A DNA stretch of 19,744 nt from Russula earlei (GCA_025769875.1 JAGFNK010000863.1:1-19744), one strand, 5' to 3'. Shown: positions 1 through 8,397, counted from the stretch's first letter. The notes: a model not told the origin generated them from the sequence alone. Program-made: numbers and translations.

Positions 1-102
1 TCAACTTGACTTCAGGCTTGAAGAACTGACATGGCTTGTTACTGTGACAATCGACTTGTCTTTGAACTTATCCCTTGCTCTTGAACTGGGTTGTTCAACA
101 GT
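1..102 (+). repeat. Terminus of an old LTR (family Z/X/Y), start outside window
   Basis: The last bases read GGTTGTTCAACA and are followed by GTGAGTCTTGACA. The reverse complement of about 9504-9569 gives the same junction. I align 66 bases with 10 mismatches by eye, continuous across the LTR edge and the first 13 bases of the internal side. Several mismatches are TG here against CG in the other copy. This is therefore the inner edge of an LTR, reading plus if GTGAGTCTTGACA is the primer-binding side. Orientation is not proven. Confidence 0.5.
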
Positions 103-480
103 GAGTCTTGACACCCACCACTGACAAGGTGAAGGTGCAGGCCATGTGGGACTGCGCTGACATTGCCATCTGCTTCCTTCTCACCCAACGCCTTCTGGAG
201 GCAACCTACTTCGCTCTAGCTCACTTAATGTTACAAACCAAGGCCAGGTCCTGGCCATATATTATCCTATTTCACTCAAGAGAGACCTCTCTCACTTTGC
301 ATTGCTAACTCACTTCCATTTCTTGGGCTACCTCTCCTGCAGTGCAAGATATCACTATTACAAAGGCACTATAAAACGACCAGGCACCCATTTCCTAATC
401 GGGTAATCATTGTGTGGCAGCCACATGGCCACCCAACCACCAAGAACCTGAAACAGTGGCACAAACTCCTAGAAACTGTT
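103..480. other. Non-coding remnant between two old LTR pieces
   Basis: I see no convincing gene here. The only ORF on the plus strand is short and has no recognisable motif. The stretch starts with the 13 bases shared with the junction at 9516 and may be what remains of the internal part of a small or deleted LTR element, because LTR-like sequence flanks it on both sides. A TG-initial LTR start near 411 (TGTGTGGCAGCC) is possible but not established. Confidence 0.3.
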
Positions 481-693
481 GCATAACTCATCTGACATCA
501 TCAAGGCCCCCATGACATCATGGCTGACTGAGCGACTCCACAGTGACCTCATAGGCTCACTAAGCACTCCATAGTGACATCATAACGATGTCATTGCTCC
601 ACAATGATCAGTAATATGCTCAGTAAGCCTGAAACTTGACACAAGTGAGTTTATGCCTCTGTAGTCCTATTGGATGGTACCAAAGGGTCTAGA
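481..693 (+). repeat. Upstream (U3-like) part of an old LTR, interrupted by element 1
   Basis: This segment carries three TGACATCA octamers (493-500, 513-520, 575-582) and a TGACCTCA variant (544-551), like clustered bZIP-type sites. It also has ATGCTCAGTAAGC at 616-628, which recurs in the minus-strand LTR at 9883-9895. It continues after element 1 at 8569 with a TATA box, so the element 1 insertion separated upstream sites from the core promoter of this LTR. The left edge is uncertain. Confidence 0.5.
689..693. repeat. Target site duplication of element 1 (left copy)
   Basis: CTAGA immediately precedes the LTR at 694 and is repeated immediately after the other LTR at 8569-8573. A 5-bp duplication is usual for Ty3/Gypsy integrases, and it fixes both element ends. 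Confidence 0.93.
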
Positions 694-1313
694 TGTAACG
701 GCGTCGCGGCCGTAAGAGCATTAGCTCAAGGTTCAATGGGACCAAGTCCCTGTGACTTGGTTCAAGGGGTTCAGTGGGGCCGGCTCAAGGAGACCGGTTC
801 AAGGGTTTAGCGTCTCAAGGCTGAGTCAGACAATGACTCAGTCTGCAGACAGAGTCGATCTTCTGGTTTCACAGAAGAGGAGGACGATGAGAGAGAGGCA
901 GAGGAGGAAGAGGAACACAAGGGTTCCTTGAGGTGTGCTTAGGTCAAGCAGAGTAAAGGTCAGCACAAGCAAGTTGTGATTGAGAGAGTATACAGGGCAA
1001 GGGATGCGACAGGAAATGGGACAAAGCTAAGCTTGGGGCATTCCCCAGCTTCTACAGGCGCTTAAATACTGTATGTGGCGAGGCTGTACAGTACCATAAG
1101 CGGAACAATAGATAAAGGTAGACCAATAGCAAAAGTAACTCGACAATAGGTGAAACACAATAAGTGAAACACAATAGATGAAACACAACAAGTGAAACAC
1201 AATAGGTGAAACAATAGGGGATCATCATCAAGGGATGAAACAGTAACCACGGAGACAAGGATAACAAAGAAGGACAATAATGGACGAACCGAAAAAAGGG
1301 GTAGATTACAACA
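694..1313 (-). repeat. 3' LTR of element 1
   Basis: 620 bp, starting TGTTG and ending TTACA in the element's sense. It aligns without gaps to 7949-8568 with four differences, all transitions: A/G at plus position 720 against 7975, A/G near 742, T/C near 1226 and C/T at 1285. Two of these fall in CpG. It contains the same TATA box (1061-1068), primer-like block (1024-1034) and 14-nt upstream repeats as the 5' copy. Confidence 0.96.
1143..1212 (-). repeat. Five tandem 14-nt units in the LTR U3 (3' LTR copy)
   Basis: Five uninterrupted 14-nt units, plus-strand consensus ACAATAGGTGAAAC, with one to three changes in some units. In element sense they lie upstream of the LTR TATA box, so they could be promoter-proximal activator sites. 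The same array occurs at 8398-8467. Confidence 0.8.
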
Positions 1314-1326
1314 TCATGCCCCCCTC
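1314..1326 (-). promoter_or_regulatory. Polypurine tract of element 1
   Basis: In sense the bases are GAGGGGGGCATGA, directly abutting the TGTTG start of the 3' LTR. A G-rich purine run here is the usual primer for plus-strand DNA synthesis, left by RNase H. Confidence 0.8.
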
Positions 1327-1343
1327 ATGCTTAGGTCTCCGAA

Positions 1344-2762
1344 CTAATCGGTCTCAGGGCCTGACTCGCGGAGTTCATCGCCTTCGACTTCTGGCCATGC
1401 GCTCTGGGGTGCCATTGCCCTGGGGCAGAAGCCTCTGTAGCTCCGGTGGGTTCTCCTGAGGATGCAATCCACTTGTCCACTGCAATTAGTATGAGGTCTG
1501 TTACAGTCCTTGTTCCAGTGCCCCCTGGTGTTGCAGTGTTTGCAGACGTGCTGCCATTTCTGAAGTTGGTGACGCTGTGCTTTAGTCATTCGTGCAGGGG
1601 TGAGAGGGGTGTTGGGGGTACTGGCGTCATCAGAGAACATTTGAGGAAAGTGGGAAGGTGACCCCATGGGGGCGTCGTTTTGGGACTGGTCGACGACACG
1701 GGGAGGGAGGTACTGGAGTGGAGGGGTCAGGTAGAGAGGGGGGTGAATGGACAGTGGAGGGGAAGTGGATGATTCCTTTGAGTCCTCAATTTTATCATAG
1801 CTCCCTGCCAGTGAGTAATATGGTCCAGTGTCGCGGGTGAGTCCCCCATCAGTCATCAAGTTGTCGAGTTGATGGCGGACTCGGACGGAAGTGTTGTTGG
1901 CCCGAAGGCGACTGCGGATGGTGGCGACTTCTTTAGTGTGGGACTGGATTTCATGGAGTCGATCAGCGAGTTGCCCTTGAAGGACGCTTAGAGCCCCTTG
2001 GATAGAGGCGCGCTTGCCCTCCAAGACTTTCAACTTGAAAGAGCTGGTACGGAGACGGTAGACGTCGGCAAGAGCACCAGGGTCATGGAGGTTTTCGAGG
2101 GCTTGGGCAGCATCAAAATGGAAGGGGTGGTCCTCAATGAGGAGGCGGAGGTCAGAGGCAGAGACAGAGGGATGAGGGGCAGAGACAACGGGCCGGGCGA
2201 TGAGTTTTTCTCCATAAGTGGGTTCTCCTCGACCCATAGTCCCAAGAAGCATGGGTTTGTCGTTATATAAGGCGATACGTAAGTATGGTAATAGGTGTTT
2301 TCGCCCATTAACGTGAATGTAAAAAGGGGGAACATGCGTGTAAGGTTCGTAAACAAACCAAGGGGGGCCAGGGTGAGTGGGGTCTGCTTCGGTCGGGGTT
2401 GGCGAGGGTGTTCCTTCTCGGATGGCGAGTGGGTTGAGGGTAGCTGCAAGGTCTTGGACCTCGGTTTCGTCTGGGACGATGAAAGTTCGTTGGTCGATGA
2501 TGTGTTGAACGACTTTGGGTGAGAGGGGTTCCTGTTTAATGGTGGGGGAAGGGGTAAGGATAGGAAGAGGGGATGAGCTAGAGATGGGGGACGACATTGT
2601 GGTGTTGTATGTAGAGGTAGCGTGTTCGTGGTGCCAGGCTGACCACTCGGAAGGGGTGGGGGTATTTATGTGGGCTGAGCGTGTGATATGGTTCCATACT
2701 AAATCTGTAAGTACTGCTCTTCGTACGGATAGATGAAATTCGGAAAAACGGGGGTCCGTCAT
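1344..2762 (-). CDS. ORF3: accessory zinc-knuckle protein downstream of pol
   Basis: An intact 472-residue ORF with an ATG start. Its ATG overlaps the pol TGA as ATGA (2759-2762), an arrangement that suits termination-reinitiation. It ends 30 bp before the LTR. Order of parts: Ser/Thr/Pro-rich N-terminus; a globular-looking segment starting HPGPPW at residues 130-135 and running to about 190; a charged, probably helical segment at about 240-290; a Pro/Ser-rich linker containing PPLY (341-344); and a CCHC zinc knuckle with C407, C410, H415 and C420. A Cys/His extension follows (H424, C427, C433, H439, C446). The ORF at 11385-13100 in element 2 shows the same layout and matching motifs. There is no signal peptide or membrane segment, so it is not envelope-like. 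It could be a second nucleic-acid-binding structural protein. Its function is unknown and I do not recognise a named family. Confidence 0.85.
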   Translation of the reverse strand: MTDPRFSEFHLSVRRAVLTDLVWNHITRSAHINTPTPSEWSAWHHEHATSTYNTTMSSPISSSSPLPILTPSPTIKQEPLSPKVVQHIIDQRTFIVPDETEVQDLAATLNPLAIREGTPSPTPTEADPTHPGPPWFVYEPYTHVPPFYIHVNGRKHLLPYLRIALYNDKPMLLGTMGRGEPTYGEKLIARPVVSAPHPSVSASDLRLLIEDHPFHFDAAQALENLHDPGALADVYRLRTSSFKLKVLEGKRASIQGALSVLQGQLADRLHEIQSHTKEVATIRSRLRANNTSVRVRHQLDNLMTDGGLTRDTGPYYSLAGSYDKIEDSKESSTSPPLSIHPPLYLTPPLQYLPPRVVDQSQNDAPMGSPSHFPQMFSDDASTPNTPLTPARMTKAQRHQLQKWQHVCKHCNTRGHWNKDCNRPHTNCSGQVDCILRRTHRSYRGFCPRAMAPQSAWPEVEGDELRESGPETD

Positions 2763-5347
2763 GAGTAATTGAAAACTGCAGAAGTCGCCAGGAGAGAGAA
2801 TTCCAGAAAAAGTTGTTCTCTGGCGGTTAAGTTGAAAATTGTATATCCGCGGTCGGGGATAGCAGGGTCGTTAACAGAATAAGAAGGGGGGTTATGTGAG
2901 TTAATTCGGGGGAGTAATGTACGTTGTTGTATTGTAAGTGTTCGGAATCGATGCTCTAAGTCGTCCAGGCTTTCATCTGAGTGATGGGATTCTGCAGGGT
3001 CAGAGTTAGTGGTGGTCATGGTACGGAGTTTGGTGGGTTGTTGGAGGTGAAACATGGTGATGGCATCTTGAGCGTTTTTAAGGTTCGAGAGAGGTTCCCA
3101 GGTATCTTCTGCTGCGGAATACCCTTTCCACCGGACCCTGTATTGGAGTCGGTTTCTATGGAGACGTTGGGCGGTAATCTTTTCAACTTCATATTCTCCC
3201 GAGAGAAGGTCAGGTGGTGGTTCAGGGAAATTTGGTCCATGTTCGGCTGTTTCTGTGACTGGGGATAAGAGGGAGGCATGAAACACATTGTGGATGTTCC
3301 ATTGGGGTGGTAATTGGAGCTGGTAAACAACGTGGGAGATTCGCTTGGTAATGGTAAAAGGACCAAATCGTTTGGGGCGGAACTTATGAAACTGATGGGG
3401 AGTTTTTAAGTTAGTGCCTTCCAACCAAACCTTCTGTCCTTCTTCAAAACCTTTGAACTTGGTTTCCTTGATCCAGTTATTCTGTGCCTTTTTCATTGCT
3501 TCTTGTGCCGATTCTCTCATGTCTTTTAATGCTTGGAGTCGTTCTTGGATCCCGGGGAACTTGGACTTGAGTTGGGTGCCAAGTCCTTGAGGATTAAACC
3601 CGATGAGGAGTTCGTAAGGGGTTCTTTTGGTGGTAGTAGACTTGTGGGCGTTAAAATGGTATTGAGCTATAGGGAGCCAGTGTGCCCATTCTTCCTGCTT
3701 CTCCCCTGTGTAGATGCATAGATACATCTCTAAGGTCTGATTGGTCCTTTCTGATTGTCCGTCAGTTTGGGGGTGGTAGGCAGTACTTAGATTTTGATTG
3801 ATTCCGAGGATTCGGGAAATTTCTTGAAACAAGTTGGAGGTAAAATGGGGGTCACGGTCGGAGATAATTTTGGAGGGAATTCCGGTCCATGGGAAGGCAT
3901 AGCGTAAAAATAGTTTGGCCATTTGCAGAGTTCCCATGTCTTTACGGCAGGGTATGAATATGGCTGCCTTGGTGGAGTCGTGATTGGTGATGGTCATAAT
4001 GGCATTGTTCCCTTCTGATAATGGAAGGTCGACAATCCAATCAATGGCAACAGTTTGAAAGGGTTTTTGAGATTCTGAGGGAATAGGGTAAATTGGGGGG
4101 CGAGTCGGGTGTGTGGAGGACTTGTTGGCTTGACAGGTGGCACACCCTCGAATGTAGTCTCGTATGAAGTAGGCCATCTTTGGCCACCAAAAGGATTCTT
4201 GGATTGAGTACAAGGTTCGGGCGTTTCCTGTGTGTCCCCCAAGAATACTGTCGTGATAGACGTGCAAGATTTTTCGTAAGAGGGGTTCTTGATAGGGTAC
4301 CACCAATTTCCCATCTTTGAATAGTGCGTTTTCTTCTTCTTGAAGATCATGTTTGACTTTCCACATAAGGAGATCTGACTTCCGCTTCCTTTGTTCAGTT
4401 AGTACTTGGGTATAGAGATCTTCAGTGTGAAGCGTGCGAATGAAAAGTTTGTCGGGGAGTGCCGTGATATCCTGGTTATCTCCTGACCCATCATTGTGAT
4501 CAGGTCGTCGTGAGAGGGCGTCCGCATGGTTGGAGGTTCCGGGTTTGTGGTGGATTTCAAAATGGTAGTCTGCCAGTGTGGAGATGTAACCTGCAATTCT
4601 TCGATTAATCTTGTGGGGGAGTCGATAGTGGGCAAGGTTAGCATGATCAGTAAAGATCTTGATGGGGTACTTTGTTCCAACCAATAGGTATCGCCAGTGT
4701 TGGAGTGCTAGAATCAAGGCTAGGAACTCCCTATCCCATACTGGGTAGTTTCTTTCTGCTTCGTTGAATGCATGTGACATGTTGCCAATCATTTTCCTTT
4801 TTCCTCTTGGATCTTTCTGAAACAGAATTGCTCCGGTGGCAAATTGTGAAGCGTCAGTTTCTAACTCATACGGGAGGTCAGGGTTGGCAGTGTATAGTTC
4901 CGGGTCATCGCAGACTGCTGATATCAAGATCTCTAGGGCTGTGGTTGCTTCTGGGGTCCAGAGGAAGGGGGTTCCTTTCTTGATTGTGGAAAAGATAGGG
5001 CGAGCTATTTTTGCGAAGTCTCGGATAAAAGGTCGTTGGTAATTGAGGGTGCCCATGATTTGTTGTACCTGTTTTAGATTATTAGGGGGCCTCGGCCAGT
5101 TCCTGAGACCGTTCATTTTGACTGGGTCAATTTTGAGGGTTCCCTGGCTGATCCGGAAACCCAGGAAATCAATCTCGTGTTGTTCAAAGGCGCATTTTGA
5201 CGCTTTCAGGAAATAGGAGTCCTTTTCAAGTAGGTCAAGGAATTCGTGTGTAATTTGTTGGTGGAGGAGCCCTTCTCCCTCCCCTGTGGCTATTGCCACA
5301 TTGTCCAGGTAGTTGCAGGTGTTCTCTGGGTATTTTAGAAGCCATGG
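2759..5347 (-). pseudogene. pol: Pol, C-terminal part: RT thumb, RNase H, integrase, chromodomain
   Basis: Open from the TGA at 5348-5350 to the terminal TGA at 2759-2761, in the same frame as the protease. Residue numbers count from the GTG at 5299. Just upstream is the RT catalytic box, reading YLDN (5300-5311) where YLDD is expected. RNase H shows D149, E191, D218 and D260. Integrase shows the HHCC zinc site (H349, H356, C386, C389) and the catalytic D420, D481, E517 with exactly 35 residues between the last two. A GPF/Y-like module lies near 645-660 and a chromodomain at about 701-750 (3050-3196). A further 95-residue tail follows and abuts ORF3. RNase H and integrase look intact, but the part is cut off from the pol start by two stops and lacks the second RT aspartate. 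Confidence 0.93.
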
Positions 5348-6103
5348 TCAGAGGGTATGGTTCATTGCTCGTTGGAAGGCAGCTGGGGCATTGGTAAAGC
5401 CGAAGCCCATTACCATGGGGATGAAGGTACCAAATTGGGTTTTAAAGGCACCCTTATGTCGATCTTCGGGGTGGATTAGAATGTTGTTGTAACCGGCTCG
5501 GACGTCAAATTTACTGAAGGTGGTTTTGCCCCTTAGTCGGTGTAATTGTTCTTCCATGTTGGGTAAAGCGTGGTAGTCGGGGACTGTGGCATTATTAAGT
5601 TTTCGGTAATCCACTACCATTCGTGGGGCGGTGCCATCCTTTTTCTGAACAAAGAAAACAGGGGATACAAAGTCTGAAACGCCATCTTTGATGAAACCCT
5701 TAGCTAGATCTTCTTGTATTTGTCTTGATAGCTCTTGTTTTTCATTCTGGGGGAGTGGGTAAGTTCGGCAATCTAGGAACTTGGGGGCATCAGGTTTCAG
5801 TGTGATTCTAAAATCGAGTTCTCCCCGACTGGGTGGGAGTCGTTTGGCTGCTTCTTCGGAGAAGACCTTCTGATGTCGTAAGTATTCAGGGGGGATGGTG
5901 GTTGTCCTTATTTGTGCGATCTGGATTCTTGGTGGTTTGGCTAGGGGGACAGGGGTGAGAAGGACTCCTAAGTGATTTCTTAGGCGACCAGTGCTCCAGT
6001 TGACAAGGGGGTTAATCGCCTTTAAAAAAGGATAACCGAGGATCATTCTATCTTCTCCTAAGTTTGTGACATAGAAGGTGAGGAGTCGTGTGGTGGGGCC
6101 ATG
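5348..6103 (-). pseudogene. pol: Pol, middle part: reverse transcriptase fingers and palm
   Basis: Continues the protease frame after the TGA at 6104-6106 and ends at a second in-frame TGA (5348-5350). It begins with the protease-to-RT linker, including LGYPFLKAINP. RT motifs follow: PVFFVQKKDG, VVDYRKLN, the palm segment KFDVRAGYNN with its catalytic aspartate, and GFTNAPAAFQRAMN. The two TGAs are the only interruptions between protease and the pol end, since 6313, 6046 and 5299 share one reading frame. The 6104 stop aligns with Gln in element 2. The 5348 stop sits before PWLLKYP. CGA to TGA changes would explain both, which is inference for element 1. Confidence 0.9.
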
Positions 6104-6313
6104 TCATACGGCCATATGAGCATAATGGGTTAGTGCTCCTCCTTGGTTATTGGTACCATCTACATTAATGATGGGCCTGGGGGTTCTAAGAGTCCGGAGT
6201 GGGATTTGTAATTTTTCCACAATTCCTTGACTGATGAAATTTTCTGTTGCTCCGCTGTCAAGGAGCGCTTGTCCAGTCTTTCCATTGGTTGTTAGCATAA
6301 AAGGGACTTTCAT
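6104..6313 (-). pseudogene. pol: Pol, N-terminal part: aspartic protease
   Basis: Retropepsin-like segment with the active-site motif LLDSGATENF (Asp at residue 19 from the ATG at 6313) and a following hydrophobic stretch ending AHMAV before a TGA. It would cut the Gag and Pol polyproteins. The frame stays open upstream of 6313 to about 6480 and overlaps the end of the gag zinc-knuckle frame by about 100 nt in the -1 register, so the natural product is probably a Gag-Pol fusion made by frameshifting rather than one starting at this ATG. No classical slippery heptamer was certain. Confidence 0.85.
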
Positions 6314-6378
6314 TGAGTTCTCTTTATGGTTGACAATGGTATCTATTTGGGCCTCTGTGCCGACTGTTGCACTTTGGC

Positions 6379-6801
6379 CTAGAGAAAATCCTCTTTGAGT
6401 ATGAGATCCCAGATTTTGGCTCGTTCTTCGGCTGGTAGGGTTTTCATGCGTGCTACCATGGAGGCTGGTTCCTCTTCTTTAGCTGGTTCTGGGGGTGATT
6501 TGGTGATTCGGGCTTTGGAAGTGGTAGGAGCTGTATTTTTAGGGCATTCTCGGCTAAGGTGGCCCTTTTCCCTGCAACGGAAGCATCGTCCTTCTTTTGC
6601 CAATTGTTTCCTTTCTTCTTCAGTGAGTTTTTTGAAATTGGACTTGACAGCGTCCACTTGCATTCGGTCAGGGTGATGGGTCTTGTGTTCTGGGGGGGGA
6701 GTGTGTAGTTTTCCCTTTGAGCTTTTCTCTGATGGTGATGAAACGTCGATGTTGTCTCCTGGCTTCTTCCTTCCATTCCTGAAGAGTGGTGGGCCAGACA
6801 T
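6379..6801 (-). CDS. gag: Gag, nucleocapsid part with zinc knuckle
   Basis: An ORF of 140 residues whose second half holds the nucleocapsid: C73-X2-C76-X4-H81-X4-C86 (6544-6585), then a basic linker and an acidic C-terminus. The CCHC knuckle would bind element RNA. It lies one base out of frame (+1) with the capsid ORF that should precede it. The frames meet at a run of eight C (sense; G8 on plus at 6692-6699). The residues before its zinc region (MQVDAV..., about 47-52) match the Gag linker of element 2 (MEVDSV...), so the true protein enters this frame from capsid and the ATG at 6801 is probably not used. Confidence 0.85.
   Translation of the reverse strand: MSGPPLFRNGRKKPGDNIDVSSPSEKSSKGKLHTPPPEHKTHHPDRMQVDAVKSNFKKLTEEERKQLAKEGRCFRCREKGHLSRECPKNTAPTTSKARITKSPPEPAKEEEPASMVARMKTLPAEERAKIWDLILKEDFL
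6692..6699 (-). other. C8 homopolymer at the capsid/nucleocapsid frame change
   Basis: Eight consecutive C in sense (G8 on plus). Upstream coding is in the capsid frame and downstream coding in the +1 frame. This could be a slippage insertion in the genome, an assembly error or, less likely, a programmed frameshift site. Confidence 0.6.
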
Positions 6802-7339
6802 CTCCGTTTAGGATTGCACGGTAGAGTCCAATTTTTAGACCATTTTTGAAGCTTTCGATAGCGATAACGTCCGTTTCTGGCCACCCTGTTTTATTCAGGA
6901 GTTGTTCGAAGGTAGAAATGTAATCGTCAAGGGATTCCTTCATTGTGTGTTTGGCGAGGGCTGCTTGGGCGTCCTCTTTCTCCGCAGTGTTAGTGAATTT
7001 GAACATAAAGTCTGTGACGAAGTCATTCCATAATGCTTCGTTCATTCTGTTGATGGGGTTCTGGGCCCTGTTAACCTTTTCTCTGAGTGCGGTCGCTTGT
7101 GAATTGACCCATTCTTCAACCTTTTCCCCTTGGATATATGAGAGAGCCAGCATTGTTCGTTTAAAAGGGGAGATCATTACTGCTTTATCATCATTGAGGC
7201 CCCAGAATAGGTTGAATTCCATGATGAATCTTTTTGTTTTGTTCCTTTCCCCTGTGAAGGCAGTAGGTTCTTTACCGCTGAGGGACCCATTAGTGCCTTG
7301 TGGTGCTGGAGCAGCTGCTTGAGGGGGTGGAACGACGAC

Positions 7340-7444
7340 TGGAGGGGCCTGGGCAATCACCTGAGGGGCCTGAGCAGCCATCTGGGGGGCCTGAGCAGCC
7401 ACCTGGGGGGCCTGAGCGGCCATCTGGGGGGGCTGTACAGCGAC
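7340..7444 (-). repeat. Tandem 21-nt repeat inside gag
   Basis: About five imperfect copies of a 21-22 nt unit such as the one at 7382-7402, each encoding a seven-residue Gln/Ala/Pro/Met unit (pattern MAAQAPQ / VAAQAPQ). It forms a flexible linker between the Gag N-terminal segment and capsid. Element 2 has a Gly/Pro-rich linker at the same place instead. Confidence 0.8.
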
Positions 7445-7462
7445 TTGGGGTTGGGCTGCCAT

Positions 7463-7975
7463 ATCAGGTTCTGGGGGGTTCTGTGGGTTGTTTTCTAGGG
7501 TTTCGATGGTTTCTTGGTTTTCAAGGGGGTCCTCTGGTTCTAGTGCAGGGGATTCAAAGGGTGTCTGAGTTTCAACGGTGTTCTCTGGTTCAGGGGGGTT
7601 GCCTTCTGTGGAAGAGGCTTCTGATTCTGATGGTGGTTCGTAGAGGGGGTCGTTTTCCCTCCAGTAACCTAGTCCAAGGCTATTTCTGAGGAGTTCTAGG
7701 TCAAGGTGAGTGTAGAGTTGTCCTCTCCTAAGTCGTAGTTCAAACCAACGGTTGTTGATAAATTCGACTGGTAGTTCTTCGTTGTTTTCAGTGGTGATGT
7801 AACAGAGGAAAGTGTGAAAGCTGTCCCAAGTGGCAGCTCCTACAACGTGTTCAGGGAGGTCTGGGGATGGTCTAGGTTGGACGCGGACCCAACGATTCGG
7901 TGGTAGTTTGAGGTTGATCTCCAGAATGGAGTAGAAAAGCTTAGCTTGTGTAACGGCGTCGCGGCCGTAAGAGCG
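7463..7975 (-). CDS. gag: Gag N-terminal extension, open frame without any AUG
   Basis: The capsid frame remains open upstream of the AUG at 7462 for 171 codons, through the primer site and into the LTR, until a TAA at 7976-7978. The predicted peptide is protein-like and contains FINNRWFELRL and then a LGLGYWRENDPLYEP segment. Element 2 encodes matching stretches in its Gag N-terminus (YINNQWYFVDY, then VIGLGIKTDPYTTHWEP), so this region is conserved as protein. No ATG occurs in any minus-strand frame from 7463 to 8293. Translation would need a non-AUG start or splicing. Otherwise it is a relic of a longer Gag. Confidence 0.55.
7937..7947 (-). promoter_or_regulatory. Primer-binding site, self-priming type
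   Basis: One base inside the 5' LTR edge. In sense it reads AAGCTAAGCTT and is the exact reverse complement of 11 nt within the LTR (8279-8289). It does not begin with TGG, the complement of a tRNA CCA end. Tf1 of fission yeast primes with the first 11 nt of its own mRNA, and this arrangement matches that scheme. Confidence 0.7.
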
Positions 7976-8278
7976 TTAGCTCAAGGTTCAATGGGGCCAA
8001 GTCCCTGTGACTTGGTTCAAGGGGTTCAGTGGGGCCGGCTCAAGGAGACCGGTTCAAGGGTTTAGCGTCTCAAGGCTGAGTCAGACAATGACTCAGTCTG
8101 CAGACAGAGTCGATCTTCTGGTTTCACAGAAGAGGAGGACGATGAGAGAGAGGCAGAGGAGGAAGAGGAACACAAGGGTTCCTTGAGGTGTGCTTAGGTC
8201 AAGCAGAGTAAAGGTCAGCACAAGCAAGTTGTGATTGAGAGAGTATACAGGGCAAGGGATGCGACAGGAAATGGGACA

Positions 8279-8289
8279 AAGCTAAGCTT
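8279..8289 (-). promoter_or_regulatory. Predicted RNA 5' end and self-primer of element 1
   Basis: In sense AAGCTTAGCTT, complementary over all 11 nt to the primer-binding site at 7937-7947. Its 5' base lies 34 nt downstream of the first base of the TATA box, where RNA should begin. The same distance is found in element 2. The transcription start itself is inferred. Confidence 0.65.
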
Positions 8290-8315
8290 GGGGCATTCCC
8301 CAGCTTCTACAGGCG

Positions 8316-8323
8316 CTTAAATA
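8316..8323 (-). promoter_or_regulatory. TATA box of the element 1 LTR
   Basis: Sense TATTTAAG. It lies between the 14-nt upstream repeats and the predicted RNA start, in the usual core promoter order. Confidence 0.65.
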
Positions 8324-8397
8324 CTGTATGTGGCGAGGCTGTACAGTACCATAAGCGGAACAATAGATAAAGGTAGACCAATAGCAAAAGTAACTCG

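Larger units (their letters stand above)
6668..7462 (-). pseudogene. gag: Gag, capsid part
   Basis: 264 residues from the first AUG of the transcript (7462; G at -3 and +4). It starts with a Gln/Ala/Pro repeat linker (about residues 1-55) and then a retrotransposon capsid domain, recognisable from FTGERNKTKRFIMEFNLF and the later SLDDYISTFEQLL and TTLQEWKEEARRQ segments. It runs off frame after the C8 tract at 6692-6699 and ends at a stop shortly after, without its nucleocapsid. Removing one C from the tract would put capsid and zinc knuckle in one frame, so this is either a one-base insertion or a +1 frameshift site. The frame is also open far upstream of 7462. Confidence 0.85.

Noticed and set aside
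1344..2762. ORF3 as an envelope gene
   Set aside because: Position fits, but there is no signal peptide, membrane segment or glycoprotein-like Cys pattern. The zinc knuckle points to nucleic acid binding.
2981..3366. ORFs on either strand inside pol, ORF3 and gag regions
   Set aside because: They overlap frames with clear RT, integrase or ORF3 motifs and have no motif of their own.
7931..7948. tRNA-primed primer-binding site for element 1
   Set aside because: The sense sequence begins CAAGC, without the TGG expected for a tRNA CCA end, and the LTR complementarity explains it better.
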